Under the pieces are notes generated by a model that ran no database searches, was not told the DNA's origin, and was given only the letters and a program-made list of their open reading frames with translations. Source: Methanomicrobiales archaeon (lineage in GTDB: Archaea > Halobacteriota > Methanomicrobia > Methanomicrobiales > Methanoculleaceae). From it: DNA of 9,019 bases. The stretch lies in assembly GCA_012510295.1 (NCBI GenBank), contig JAAZID010000137.1, forward strand, positions 1-9,019, read 5' to 3'. The position numbers and the translations under genes were made by a program. How positions within the stretch are numbered: position 1 is the stretch's first letter; each line of letters starts with the position of its first letter. Below are positions 1-5,681 of this stretch, piece by piece.

Positions 1-94
1 CCGTGATCGTATCAAGATCAAACGCCATGTTCACTGATACAATATCGATGGTCACGCTCTTTGCGGTCTGGGCCGCAGCCGTCTCCGGGGTCAC
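1..94 (-). CDS. Probable cupredoxin-domain protein, 5' end only (runs off the window)
   Basis: Only the first 31 codons are visible. Reading begins at a GTG (94-92) preceded by a strong GGAGGTG ribosome site (106-100, 5-nt spacer); a stop lies upstream in the same frame at 145-143, and a second GTG at 100-98 is less well spaced. The visible protein has a short Ala/Thr-rich start followed by a strand-like stretch SVTIDIVSVNMAFDLDTIT. This resembles the first beta strands of small plastocyanin-like (cupredoxin) domains, whose copper-ligand His/Cys residues would lie beyond the edge. No signal peptide or lipobox is visible between the start and the domain, which is odd for a family that is usually exported. 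It starts 68 bases after the DUF2298 stop on the same strand, so co-transcription is possible. The family call rests on a short segment; a different beta-sandwich protein cannot be excluded. Confidence 0.45.
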   Translation of the reverse strand, partial: MTPETAAAQTAKSVTIDIVSVNMAFDLDTIT

Positions 95-162
95 ATCCAC
101 ACCTCCATGATTACAGTTGCCTGCATCATGAGCCCCACCCTGTCATCCGGGTAGCATAATGG

Positions 163-2223
163 TTACGCATCCGGCGCGTAGATCCAGATCCCCCCTTCCT
201 CGTAGATCAGGGTGAGTCCGTTCTGCGGCAGGTTGACGTCGTAGCGCTCCCGCTCCGGGGCGCCGACGTAGAGGAGGGTCGCGTTATACTTCGCCATCAA
301 CGCCAGGGTCTCCTCCGGATCCTCGTAGATTGCCTGGATATCCGCCGGGCGATCGACATACCACGCCCCGTTCCCCCGCCAGGTCAGCTCATGGCTGATC
401 TGCCCGAGGATCGTCGGGATGCCGGTGAAGGACGAGATCCGGGAGTAGTAACTGTAGTCACCACACTCGGCCTCCACGATCCGGTGATCCCCATCGAGCG
501 TCCGGAGGTACCCGACAGCCGCGGCCTCATCGGGGTCGAGGTAGGCGAGCCCGTCGAGGGTGTGGTACCCCTCCCGGGGGTGCTCTATCCCGAGGAGACC
601 GCGTCCGATGTCTACATTGAGGGCGACCGGAGTTGCGATGAGCACCATGACCGCGACAAGGGCGGCACCTCGCCTGGTGCCCTCAGGGAGGAGCGGGAGG
701 CGCGTTTCGAGCCATCTCCCGGCGAGGATCAGGGAACCGGTCCCGAGGAGGATCCAGGCATCGAAGTAGAACTTGAAGATGGTGTTGAACCGGCTATAAT
801 CCCCGCCGAGCATCTCTTTGAGGTAGAAGATCTCGGTGAGGGCGAGGATCGAGAGGCCGGCGATGCAGAGGAGGTCCGGGAACGAGCGTTCGCGCCGGAG
901 GATAAGGAAGACGAGCAGGACGACGATAAGCCCGAGCACCGTGTAGCCGACGGCGATGAACGGCAACGCGACAGCCAGGTACAGCGGAGAGCGCCGGATG
1001 TCACGAACGATCGCGAGAGAGACGATGGCGAGGAACCCGCCCCAGACCGCGAGGAAGGCGAGGGGATCGGTGGGCGGGAACCCGGCGCCGATCCCGCCGA
1101 TGCCCGCAGGTTCGAGGAGGAGGTAGTAGGGGAGGTAGATCAGGAGGGCAAGTGCGGGGATTGCGACGGCGGCGGCGAGGGTTGAGCGATCGCGCTCGCG
1201 AAGAGAGAGTGCGAGGAGGAAGACCGCGACGACCGGGGCGTAGACGAGGGCATCCCAGGAGGAGAGGAGCGGCATCGAACCGATGGAGAGGGCGGTGAGG
1301 AGGACAAGGGTTCCCCGCCCCCGGAGGTCGAGCCCGCCCCACCGCAACCACACAAACCCGAGGAGGAATATGAGGAAGACCTGGTTGAATACAGCCATCT
1401 CAAACGCATGGGCGTTCCCGAGGAAGAGAGAGAAGACCGGGAACTCGACCCGGGCGCCGGCGATGATCCAGTTCGTATCCTGAAACGCTGAATAGAGATC
1501 CCCGCCCGCAGCGAGGAACCAGGGGACCGACAGCGGAACGAGGAGGAGGACCGCGAGCGGGAGCCACCTCCATCGCCTGAGAAAGAGGCTACCCGTGGCG
1601 TAGAGCATCACAAACCCCACCCCATAGACCGTTGCCGGGATGAGGTTGAAGACCACCTCCGGGGGGATGCCGGTCACGACCCCGAGGCAGCCCATCATCC
1701 AGTGGCCGAGGTAGTAGTAGACGGTGAGGTCTCCGCCCGCAAACCAGGGGTCGAGTGGCGGCACCACAGGACTCCTCATGATCGCCGCGATGAAGGCGTG
1801 GTTCATGAACTGCTCGCTGAAGAAAGTGATGGGCGGGTTTGTGAACCGGACAGCAAGCGCGAATAAGAACCCAGCCAGGAAGACCGCATCCCAGGAGAGG
1901 AAACCCCGGATCCCCCTGTAGTCACCCCGCCGGAGACTGTACGCCCCGAGAGCGATAAAGACGAGGAGGGCGAGAGCGACCGGTATGCGAAAGAGACCGC
2001 AGTACCAGGTCACGAGGGCGAAGAGGAGGAGGGAAGCCGGGTAAGCCACGGGGTAGGCATACTCCCCGAGCGCGGGTCGGAGGCGAGGCCAGAGCGCCAT
2101 CTGGAGGCCTTTCAGGGTTCCAGCCCAGAGCAGGACGTAGAGTACCTGCAGGATGGGGTCCACACCCTGATATCGGGGGGTTTTGGTATATGCGCCTTGT
2201 GCTCCAGGTGGCGGGCGGTCCAC
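163..2223 (-). CDS. DUF2298 / Chlor_Arch_YYY polytopic membrane protein
   Basis: This is a 686-residue integral membrane protein of the DUF2298 family, found in archaea and Chloroflexi and thought to have a GT-C glycosyltransferase-like fold; the substrate is unknown. Family hallmarks are visible: PPLDPWFAGG (about 155-164) followed by the triple tyrosine and YLGHW (169-175), SRFNTIFKFYFDAW (477-490), and a C-terminal soluble part with YSRISSFTGIPT and HELTWRG (592-617). About 14 to 16 hydrophobic segments lie between residues 24 and 540; the last 140 residues are hydrophilic and probably extracytoplasmic. The length fits the family. The start is uncertain: the GTG at 2223 has only a weak, close GGGAG upstream, a GTG at 2163 has none, and the ATG at 2100 would remove most of the first membrane segment, so I keep the longer form. 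The long open frames on the opposite strand are GC-driven shadows. Confidence 0.93.
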   Translation of the reverse strand: MDRPPPGAQGAYTKTPRYQGVDPILQVLYVLLWAGTLKGLQMALWPRLRPALGEYAYPVAYPASLLLFALVTWYCGLFRIPVALALLVFIALGAYSLRRGDYRGIRGFLSWDAVFLAGFLFALAVRFTNPPITFFSEQFMNHAFIAAIMRSPVVPPLDPWFAGGDLTVYYYLGHWMMGCLGVVTGIPPEVVFNLIPATVYGVGFVMLYATGSLFLRRWRWLPLAVLLLVPLSVPWFLAAGGDLYSAFQDTNWIIAGARVEFPVFSLFLGNAHAFEMAVFNQVFLIFLLGFVWLRWGGLDLRGRGTLVLLTALSIGSMPLLSSWDALVYAPVVAVFLLALSLRERDRSTLAAAVAIPALALLIYLPYYLLLEPAGIGGIGAGFPPTDPLAFLAVWGGFLAIVSLAIVRDIRRSPLYLAVALPFIAVGYTVLGLIVVLLVFLILRRERSFPDLLCIAGLSILALTEIFYLKEMLGGDYSRFNTIFKFYFDAWILLGTGSLILAGRWLETRLPLLPEGTRRGAALVAVMVLIATPVALNVDIGRGLLGIEHPREGYHTLDGLAYLDPDEAAAVGYLRTLDGDHRIVEAECGDYSYYSRISSFTGIPTILGQISHELTWRGNGAWYVDRPADIQAIYEDPEETLALMAKYNATLLYVGAPERERYDVNLPQNGLTLIYEEGGIWIYAPDA

Positions 2224-2378
2224 CGCTCCCGGGCAACCGTGCAGGGGTAGCCGGCGGTGTAGTGACTGCGGCGCGTGCGAAGAGGCCGGGCGGGAGATCG
2301 AGCGGGTTCTTCCAGATCAATATCGAGGGGGGGAGGCTTCGCGGGGGGTAGTATGACCGCCGGATCAGGAGCCACCTG

Positions 2379-2633
2379 CTACGGGTGTGCCTCCACCTCC
2401 TTCTTCGCACGAAGCCGCCCTTCATCGTGATCCCAGTCCCCGCACCCGGCAAGAACCTCCCACCTCTGCTGTATCCCTTCCTCAAGGCGCACAATCCGGG
2501 CCGTCCCGCCGAGACTCTCCTCGACCTCGAAGAATTCTCGTGCTTTCTGTTCGTTGAATGGGCCGTAACGCTTGATCTCACCGTCGCTTCCGAGAACCTC
2601 GACCCTGTACTTCAGGCGGGAGATATCCACCAT
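2379..2633 (-). CDS. Small hypothetical protein (84 residues)
   Basis: I do not recognise a family. Three consecutive ATG codons (2639-2631) precede the body of the gene. GGTGA at 2644-2640 lies exactly 6 nt before the third ATG but abuts the first, so I start at 2633; the longer form would have 86 residues. The protein is charged, has no signal peptide or membrane segment, and reads like a small mixed alpha/beta fold: a strand-like start (YRVEVLGSDG), a GPF turn, a helical segment with EQKAREFFEVEE, a second strand (ARIVRL), then a charged C-terminal helix. A TATA-like element sits about 35 bp upstream. It is 155 bases ahead of the DUF2298 gene on the same strand and may share its transcript. 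Good ribosome site, promoter and protein-like composition support reality; overlapping frames on the other strand look less protein-like. Confidence 0.6.
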   Translation of the reverse strand: MVDISRLKYRVEVLGSDGEIKRYGPFNEQKAREFFEVEESLGGTARIVRLEEGIQQRWEVLAGCGDWDHDEGRLRAKKEVEAHP

Positions 2634-2667
2634 CATCATTCACCGGCCCAGAGGATGGCCTTGAACT

Positions 2668-2676
2668 CCATAAACC
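2668..2676 (-). promoter_or_regulatory. Candidate TATA box for the small hypothetical gene
   Basis: On the minus strand this reads GGTTTATGG, preceded by a purine-rich AAGG-type BRE. A start site about 25 nt downstream would fall near 2646, just ahead of the GGTGA ribosome site and the ATG at 2633. It rests on position and sequence only. Confidence 0.35.
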
Positions 2677-2706
2677 TTGGGGATCCAGACCGCATAGAGA
2701 GATTAC

Positions 2707-2821
2707 CTATCAGTTGCTGTGTTGCATAACTAACCCGGCGGTTGTCCTCTCCTCGCGCGACGTCCGGCACTTTCTGCTTTTAGGCCAAAAGATCCAGGTT
2801 ATGCAACACAGCACTATCAGT
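2707..2821. repeat. 8-bp target-site duplication flanking the MITE-like element
   Basis: CTATCAGT occurs at 2707-2714 and again at 2814-2821, directly adjoining both inverted-repeat ends. The two copies are identical, suggesting a fairly recent insertion. Confidence 0.75.
2715..2813. mobile_element. MITE-like element, 99 bp, with 16-bp perfect terminal inverted repeats
   Basis: The left end TGCTGTGTTGCATAAC (2715-2730) is the exact reverse complement of the right end GTTATGCAACACAGCA (2798-2813). The 67 bp between carry no open frame of note and include a small CTTTT/AAAAG hairpin (2777-2791). Both ends are bordered by the same 8-bp word CTATCAGT (2707-2714 and 2814-2821), as expected of a target-site duplication from one transposition event. 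The element is too small to encode a transposase and must have been moved in trans by an IS with matching ends; none is in the window. Eight-bp duplications occur in several IS families (for example IS6, IS1595, IS66), and I cannot tell which is the parent. It sits between the relic promoter and the relic reading frame of the decayed nucleotidyltransferase copy. Confidence 0.8.
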
Positions 2822-2828
2822 AGCTCCC

Positions 2829-2930
2829 ACCCATGCATTCCTCGCGGGAGGCGACCGGGAGTTCCGTAGAGGTCTTGAAGACATTCCCCCGCATAGCCGC
2901 GCCATCGGGGAAGATGCGGCGTACATCTGA
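2829..2930 (+). pseudogene. Internally deleted relic of an MNT-type nucleotidyltransferase gene
   Basis: This stretch aligns in frame with the two ends of the intact nucleotidyltransferase gene at 3528-3872. GGDREFRRGLEDIPPH (2847-2894) matches GGIRECRRGLDDIPPH (3531-3578), 39 of 48 bases identical with six of nine differences at third codon positions. After a single Ser codon it continues as RAIGEDAAYI and a stop (2898-2930), matching the C-terminus RAIEEDAVHV. The 87 codons between, including the whole catalytic GSX10DXD region, are missing. The codon matching the start ATG is GCG (2844-2846), so it probably cannot be translated as such. Upstream similarity continues into the promoter: CATAGAGA at 2693-2700 equals 3485-3492, and once the MITE and one target copy are removed the spacing to the shared CACCCA differs by only one base. 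The C-terminal match is weaker than the N-terminal one. Confidence 0.6.
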
Positions 2931-3120
2931 ACGCGGGCGAGATCCTCCCCGGGAGGGTACCCTTGCGGCAAACCGGGTGCATCCGGGGATACGCTGGAAG
3001 AGGGCTTTCTGAGACCTATGCCGGCCAGGCACGCCCTGCAGTGTGACGGGGTCGCCGGCAGCGGTGGGGGAAGCTCGCCCGGCACAGGGAAGCCGGCCCT
3101 GCATACCCGCCACAGCCCCT
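2931..3120. other. Non-coding stretch between the relic and the zinc-ribbon promoter
   Basis: I see no credible gene here. Just after the relic's stop the frame ACATCTGAACGC... reads TSERGRD, which could be a HepT-type start with ATG changed to ACA, overlapping the relic as hepT overlaps the intact copy; it soon loses any resemblance. The rest is GC-rich with several short inverted repeats. Confidence 0.4.
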
Positions 3121-3124
3121 GTGC
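3082..3124. repeat. 8-bp inverted repeat upstream of the zinc-ribbon TATA box
   Basis: GCACAGGG (3082-3089) and CCCTGTGC (3117-3124) are perfect reverse complements with a 27-nt spacer that holds another short CCCTG half. The right arm ends two bases before the TATA region, so an operator is possible. GC-rich DNA yields such repeats by chance, so support is weak. Confidence 0.25.
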
Positions 3125-3125
3125 A

Positions 3126-3136
3126 TACTATATACC
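3126..3136 (+). promoter_or_regulatory. TATA box of the zinc-ribbon gene
   Basis: TACTATATACC contains a clear TATATA core (3129-3134). Transcription would start near 3157, which places the ATG at 3137 upstream of the transcript and favours the ATGs at 3173 or 3185 as translation start. A second weaker TATAGG lies at 3152-3157. Confidence 0.5.
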
Positions 3137-3184
3137 ATGGGACCGTACCACTATAGGCAGTGTTCTATCTGCATGAGCAATCCA

Positions 3185-3370
3185 ATGGATTATAATAGAG
3201 GCAACAGAAACTTCGGCGGTCCGAGGAGGAACTTCGGCGGACCCCGTGAAATGACGAAGACTATTTGTTCGGACTGCGGGAAAGAGTGTGAAGTCCCCTT
3301 CAAGCCGACCGAAGGAAGACCCGTATATTGCCAGGACTGCTTCCCAAAGCACAGAAAACCCCGGTACTAA
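3185..3370 (+). CDS. CxxC-x17-CxxC zinc-ribbon small protein
   Basis: A 61-residue basic protein with two CxxC knuckles separated by exactly 17 residues (C28, C31, C49, C52 from the chosen start), the pattern of a small zinc-binding family widespread in methanogens and some bacteria; its function is unknown, with nucleic-acid binding often guessed. The N-terminal part is a low-complexity, RGG-like region with a perfect 7-residue tandem repeat RNFGGPR (residues 8-14 and 15-21), followed by REMTKTICSDCGKE, typical of the family. The frame is open from an ATG at 3137, but that lies immediately after the TATA box; ATG 3185 gives a family-like beginning (MDYNRG), and ATG 3173 is the alternative. 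No ribosome site is visible before any of the three. The gene has its own promoter and U-tract and seems monocistronic. Confidence 0.85.
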   Translation: MDYNRGNRNFGGPRRNFGGPREMTKTICSDCGKECEVPFKPTEGRPVYCQDCFPKHRKPRY

Positions 3371-3385
3371 ACCAAAAATAATCCA

Positions 3386-3392
3386 TTTTTTT
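3386..3392 (+). terminator. U-tract terminator after the zinc-ribbon gene
   Basis: A run of seven T lies 16 bases past the stop codon in a locally A/T-rich segment of otherwise GC-rich DNA, as in archaeal intrinsic termination. No strong hairpin precedes it. Confidence 0.55.
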
Positions 3393-3490
3393 CAAAAATC
3401 CAGGCCGGATACTGGAGGCCGCCCTGCCGGCTCACGATACCGGCGGTTGCCACGCCGGGACTGGAGTTATGCTACAACAACAAACATAGA

Positions 3491-3503
3491 GAAACTAATA
3501 AAC
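3491..3503 (+). promoter_or_regulatory. Candidate BRE/TATA for the MNT nucleotidyltransferase gene
   Basis: GAAACTAATAAAC has a BRE-like GAAA followed by an A/T-rich TATA-like core. A start near 3524-3526 would make the mRNA nearly leaderless from the ATG at 3528, which fits the absence of a ribosome site. The preceding CATAGAGA (3485-3492) is shared with the relic copy at 2693-2700. Confidence 0.4.
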
Positions 3504-3527
3504 GATTCTTCCACCCACATACCTTTC

Positions 3528-3872
3528 ATGGGAGGCATCCGGGAGTGCCGCAGGGGTCTTGATGATATTCCCCCACACTGGGTCGTGCGGTCTATTATTG
3601 CCACACTGAGGAAGGCAAAGCCCTACCTTGAACAGAGGTATCACGTACGGGAGATCAGCGTGTTTGGCTCCTACGCACGAAACGAGCAGAGCCCGGAGAG
3701 TGACCTGGATATCCTGGTCGACCTTGACGAGCCCCTCGGGTGGGATATCGTAGACCTCAAAGAGGATCTAGAAGGAATGCTCGGCATTCCCGTGAATCTT
3801 GTCCTGAAGGCCGGAGTTACCCGGCGGCCGGGGCTCTTCCGTGCCATCGAAGAGGATGCAGTGCATGTCTAG
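3528..3872 (+). CDS. MNT-type nucleotidyltransferase (MntA-like antitoxin)
   Basis: A 114-residue minimal nucleotidyltransferase with the exact GSX10DXD active-site pattern: G47, S48, then D59 and D61 (GSYARNEQSPESDLDIL). Proteins of this family are antitoxins of HEPN (HepT) toxins; in the MntA/HepT type the antitoxin adenylylates the toxin. The reading frame is open far upstream, but the ATG at 3528 sits just after a probable TATA box and the protein similarity to the relic copy begins here, so I start at it. A GTG at 3585 would give the usual core of about 95 residues beginning RSIIATLRKAK; the 20-residue N-terminal part before it (GGIRECRRGLDDIPPH) is not a family feature I know, but codon-wise similarity with the relic suggests it is translated. 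The stop overlaps the ATG of the truncated HEPN gene by 8 bases. All metal-binding residues are kept, so the enzyme may be active. Confidence 0.85.
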   Translation: MGGIRECRRGLDDIPPHWVVRSIIATLRKAKPYLEQRYHVREISVFGSYARNEQSPESDLDILVDLDEPLGWDIVDLKEDLEGMLGIPVNLVLKAGVTRRPGLFRAIEEDAVHV

Positions 3873-3948
3873 CATTCTGGAGGTCATCCGCCGCATCGAG
3901 GAGTATACCGGAGGATACTTGAAGAAAGACTACATGCAGAAAAAATAA
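3865..3948 (+). pseudogene. Truncated HEPN/HepT-like toxin gene (27 codons)
   Basis: The ATG at 3865 overlaps the nucleotidyltransferase stop, the usual layout of mntA-hepT pairs. The product begins SSILEVIRRIEEYTGG, close to the first helix of DUF86/HepT proteins (pattern ILEAIxxIEEYT), then stops at TAA 3946-3948 after YLKKDYMQKK. Full proteins have roughly 110 to 140 residues and carry the RX4-6H catalytic motif near the C-terminus; all of that is missing. Only 11 bases later the convergent ATPase gene ends, so no continuation in another frame is possible beyond this point. I infer a deletion or rearrangement that removed the toxin body. It could still be translated as a short peptide, but a function is not evident. 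Confidence 0.6.
3940..3945 (-). terminator. Possible U-tract terminator of the NifX/MinD operon
   Basis: Six A on the plus strand give a T6 run on the minus strand 14 bases past the stop of the last operon gene. The run lies inside the last two Lys codons of the truncated HEPN frame, so the two transcripts converge here. Confidence 0.4.
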
Positions 3949-3959
3949 CGATCCCGGAC

Positions 3960-4829
3960 CTATATCAGCCCGAGATCTGAATAGAGGCGGTCCCGGATCC
4001 CGTGGAGAGCATCCGTGGCCCGGGACTCACGCCGGGTCACAGGCTCACCGGCCCGCACCGCCTCGACGACCACCGGATCGAACGGAATCTTCCCCGCCAG
4101 GGTGAGATCCTCCTTTGCACAGAACTCCTCGATATCCCGACAGATATCATCCGCGAGGTCGAAGCGGTTGATCACGACGAATATCTGGACCTCGAACCGC
4201 CGGCAGACGGTCACCAGGCGCTCAAGGTCATGGAGCGCCGCGATTCCTGGTTCCGTCACGATGAGGACCGCGTTCATCCCGCTGACCGTCGCGATCAGAG
4301 GGCAGCCGATCCCCGGCGGACCGTCGGCGAGCATCAGGTCGGCACCCTCCGAGAGGGCGACGGCCCGCTTCTTCACCTCGACGACAAGCAACCCGGAGTT
4401 CCCGGAACCCGGGAAGAGGCGGGCGTGGGCGAGGTTTCCGAGGTCCGTCTCCGACGTATAGATCTCACCGCAGACGTGCGGCACCATCTCTATCGCGCCC
4501 ATGGGGCAGACGTAGGCACAGACGCCGCAGCCCTCGCAGTGGAGAGTATCCACCACCCAGGCATCATCCCGGTGCACGATCGCCCCGAACCGGCAGCGGT
4601 CAGCGCATATACCGCAGTCGCTACAGAGGTCGTGGTCGATCCGGCCCACCTCAAGCCCCCGGAACTCCTCGGTGGTGAGCCTGCGGGGGTCGAGGAGGAG
4701 AGCGAGGTTTGCCGCATCCACGTCGCAGTCAGCGAGGACCTGAGGCACCCCCCCGATATCGGCGAGCGCCGCCGCAACCATCGTCTTTCCCGTGCCGCCC
4801 TTGCCGCTGATGACGGCGAGCCGGATCAT
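3960..4829 (-). CDS. MinD-type ATPase with inserted 2x[4Fe-4S] ferredoxin domain (second of pair)
   Basis: A 289-residue cytosolic P-loop ATPase of the COG1149 type. The deviant Walker A KGGTGKTM is at 10-17, the switch-like DCDVDAAN at 34-41, and Walker B LMLADGPPG at 165-173. Between them sits a bacterial-type ferredoxin insert with two complete CxxCxxCxxxC(P) motifs (C69, C72, C75, C79 and C98, C101, C104, C108), able to hold two [4Fe-4S] clusters. Such proteins resemble Mrp/Nbp35 iron-sulfur carriers and are thought to couple ATP hydrolysis to cluster or electron handling; no substrate is proven. ATG 4829 is chosen for its GGAGGT site 6 nt upstream; the frame extends to 4880 without support. 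The start overlaps the preceding stop as ATGA, implying coupled translation with the sister ATPase. One cysteine (C120) follows the insert. Confidence 0.92.
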   Translation of the reverse strand: MIRLAVISGKGGTGKTMVAAALADIGGVPQVLADCDVDAANLALLLDPRRLTTEEFRGLEVGRIDHDLCSDCGICADRCRFGAIVHRDDAWVVDTLHCEGCGVCAYVCPMGAIEMVPHVCGEIYTSETDLGNLAHARLFPGSGNSGLLVVEVKKRAVALSEGADLMLADGPPGIGCPLIATVSGMNAVLIVTEPGIAALHDLERLVTVCRRFEVQIFVVINRFDLADDICRDIEEFCAKEDLTLAGKIPFDPVVVEAVRAGEPVTRRESRATDALHGIRDRLYSDLGLI

Positions 4830-5668
4830 GGGCCCACCTCCAGTATGGCATCCGAGAGGGCGGCGAACCGCTCCTCCCACCCCGGGAGATCGCGGGCGAT
4901 AAGCCCGCCCCGGTTCTGGATGGAGGCGATCTCCCGGGAAAACGGTATGGTCGCCAGGATCGGGAGATCGTGCTCCCGGCAGAACGCGACGGTCTCCTCA
5001 TCCTTCCCGTCGCTCCTGTTGATCACGACGCCGGCGGGGATACCGAGCTCCTCCGCCACACCGGCCGCAAGCCGGAGGTCGTGGAGCCCGAACGGTGTTG
5101 ATTCGGTCACCAGGAGGCAGTAGTCACTCCCCTCGAGGGTATCGATCACCGGGCAGGCTATCCCCGGGGATGCGTCGTACATGATGAGCGGGTGGCCCTC
5201 AGCAAACATCTTCGCCGCCTTTATGACCGACGGGGCCAGCACCTCTCCCTCGTTTAAGACGCCGGTGATCAGGACCAGCCGGGGGAGCGGCCGGGAACAG
5301 GATACCTTCCCGATAGTCCGCGGGACCTCTTTTATCGCGCCCCGTGGGCAGACGAGCGCACACCCGCCACATGAGTGGCAGAGGTAGGGGAAGGTGAGGA
5401 CAGTGTCCTTCACCACAGCAAGCGCCCCGAACCGGCAGAACTTCCCGCATTCGCCGCAGAAGTTGCAACGCTCAAAGTCGATCTCCGGGACCAGGGCCGT
5501 CACCGGCACATCCGTCTCCTCGGCCGGGAAGTAGAGGTGGAGGTTTGGCTCCTCGACATCGCAGTCGACGAGCACAATATCCCGGGAACGGGCGAGCACC
5601 CAGGCGAGGTTTGCCGCCACCGTGCTCTTCCCGGTCCCGCCCTTGCCGCTCGCAATCGCTATCTTCAT
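4826..5668 (-). CDS. MinD-type ATPase with inserted 2x[4Fe-4S] ferredoxin domain (first of pair)
   Basis: A 280-residue paralogue of the next gene in the operon. Deviant Walker A KGGTGKST spans 9-16, DCDVEEPN 35-42, Walker B LIMYDASPG 161-169. The ferredoxin insert has C68, C71, C74, C78 and C97, C100, C103, C107, both motifs complete. Compared with its partner it has canonical Ser-Thr after the Walker lysine and a conserved INR segment (GVVINRSDG) further on. Having two such ATPases side by side is common in anaerobes and suggests a heterodimer, since MinD/Mrp ATPases dimerise around the two nucleotides. ATG 5668 starts directly at MKIAIASGKGG; the longer frame to 5728 would run into the upstream gene. 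The upstream GGCGGGA is only a weak ribosome site. It follows the NifX-like gene by 13 bases. Likely role: ATP-driven handling of a metal-sulfur cluster with the NifX-like proteins. Confidence 0.93.
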   Translation of the reverse strand: MKIAIASGKGGTGKSTVAANLAWVLARSRDIVLVDCDVEEPNLHLYFPAEETDVPVTALVPEIDFERCNFCGECGKFCRFGALAVVKDTVLTFPYLCHSCGGCALVCPRGAIKEVPRTIGKVSCSRPLPRLVLITGVLNEGEVLAPSVIKAAKMFAEGHPLIMYDASPGIACPVIDTLEGSDYCLLVTESTPFGLHDLRLAAGVAEELGIPAGVVINRSDGKDEETVAFCREHDLPILATIPFSREIASIQNRGGLIARDLPGWEERFAALSDAILEVGP

Positions 5669-5681
5669 GCCGGATCCCGCC

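Noticed and set aside
391..1185. A 264-codon open frame antisense to the DUF2298 gene
   Set aside because: The product is an acidic, Asp/Glu/Arg-repetitive string without hydrophobic core; it mirrors the codons of membrane segments on the other strand.
1922..2581. A 219-codon minus-strand frame over the start of the DUF2298 gene and the small hypothetical gene
   Set aside because: It is Arg/Pro/Ser-rich and out of frame with both better supported genes; it might have been an N-terminal extension but does not join the DUF2298 frame.
2715..2813. CRISPR-like or attachment-site reading of the inverted repeats
   Set aside because: There are only two copies, in inverted orientation, bordered by a short direct repeat; this fits a transposable element, and no array, integrase or tRNA gene is present.
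2710..3113. Several minus-strand frames of 90 to 101 codons over the MITE and the relic
   Set aside because: They span the MITE boundary or the relic, have low-complexity Pro/Arg/Ser content and no ribosome site.
3424..3446. Small hairpin GCCGG-N9-CCGGC upstream of the MNT gene
   Set aside because: A five-base stem in GC-rich DNA is expected by chance, and it is neither next to a T-run nor at the promoter.
4002..5123. A 373-codon plus-strand open frame across both MinD-type ATPases
   Set aside because: It crosses the boundary of two well-supported genes and has the composition of a shadow frame with no domain or ribosome site.
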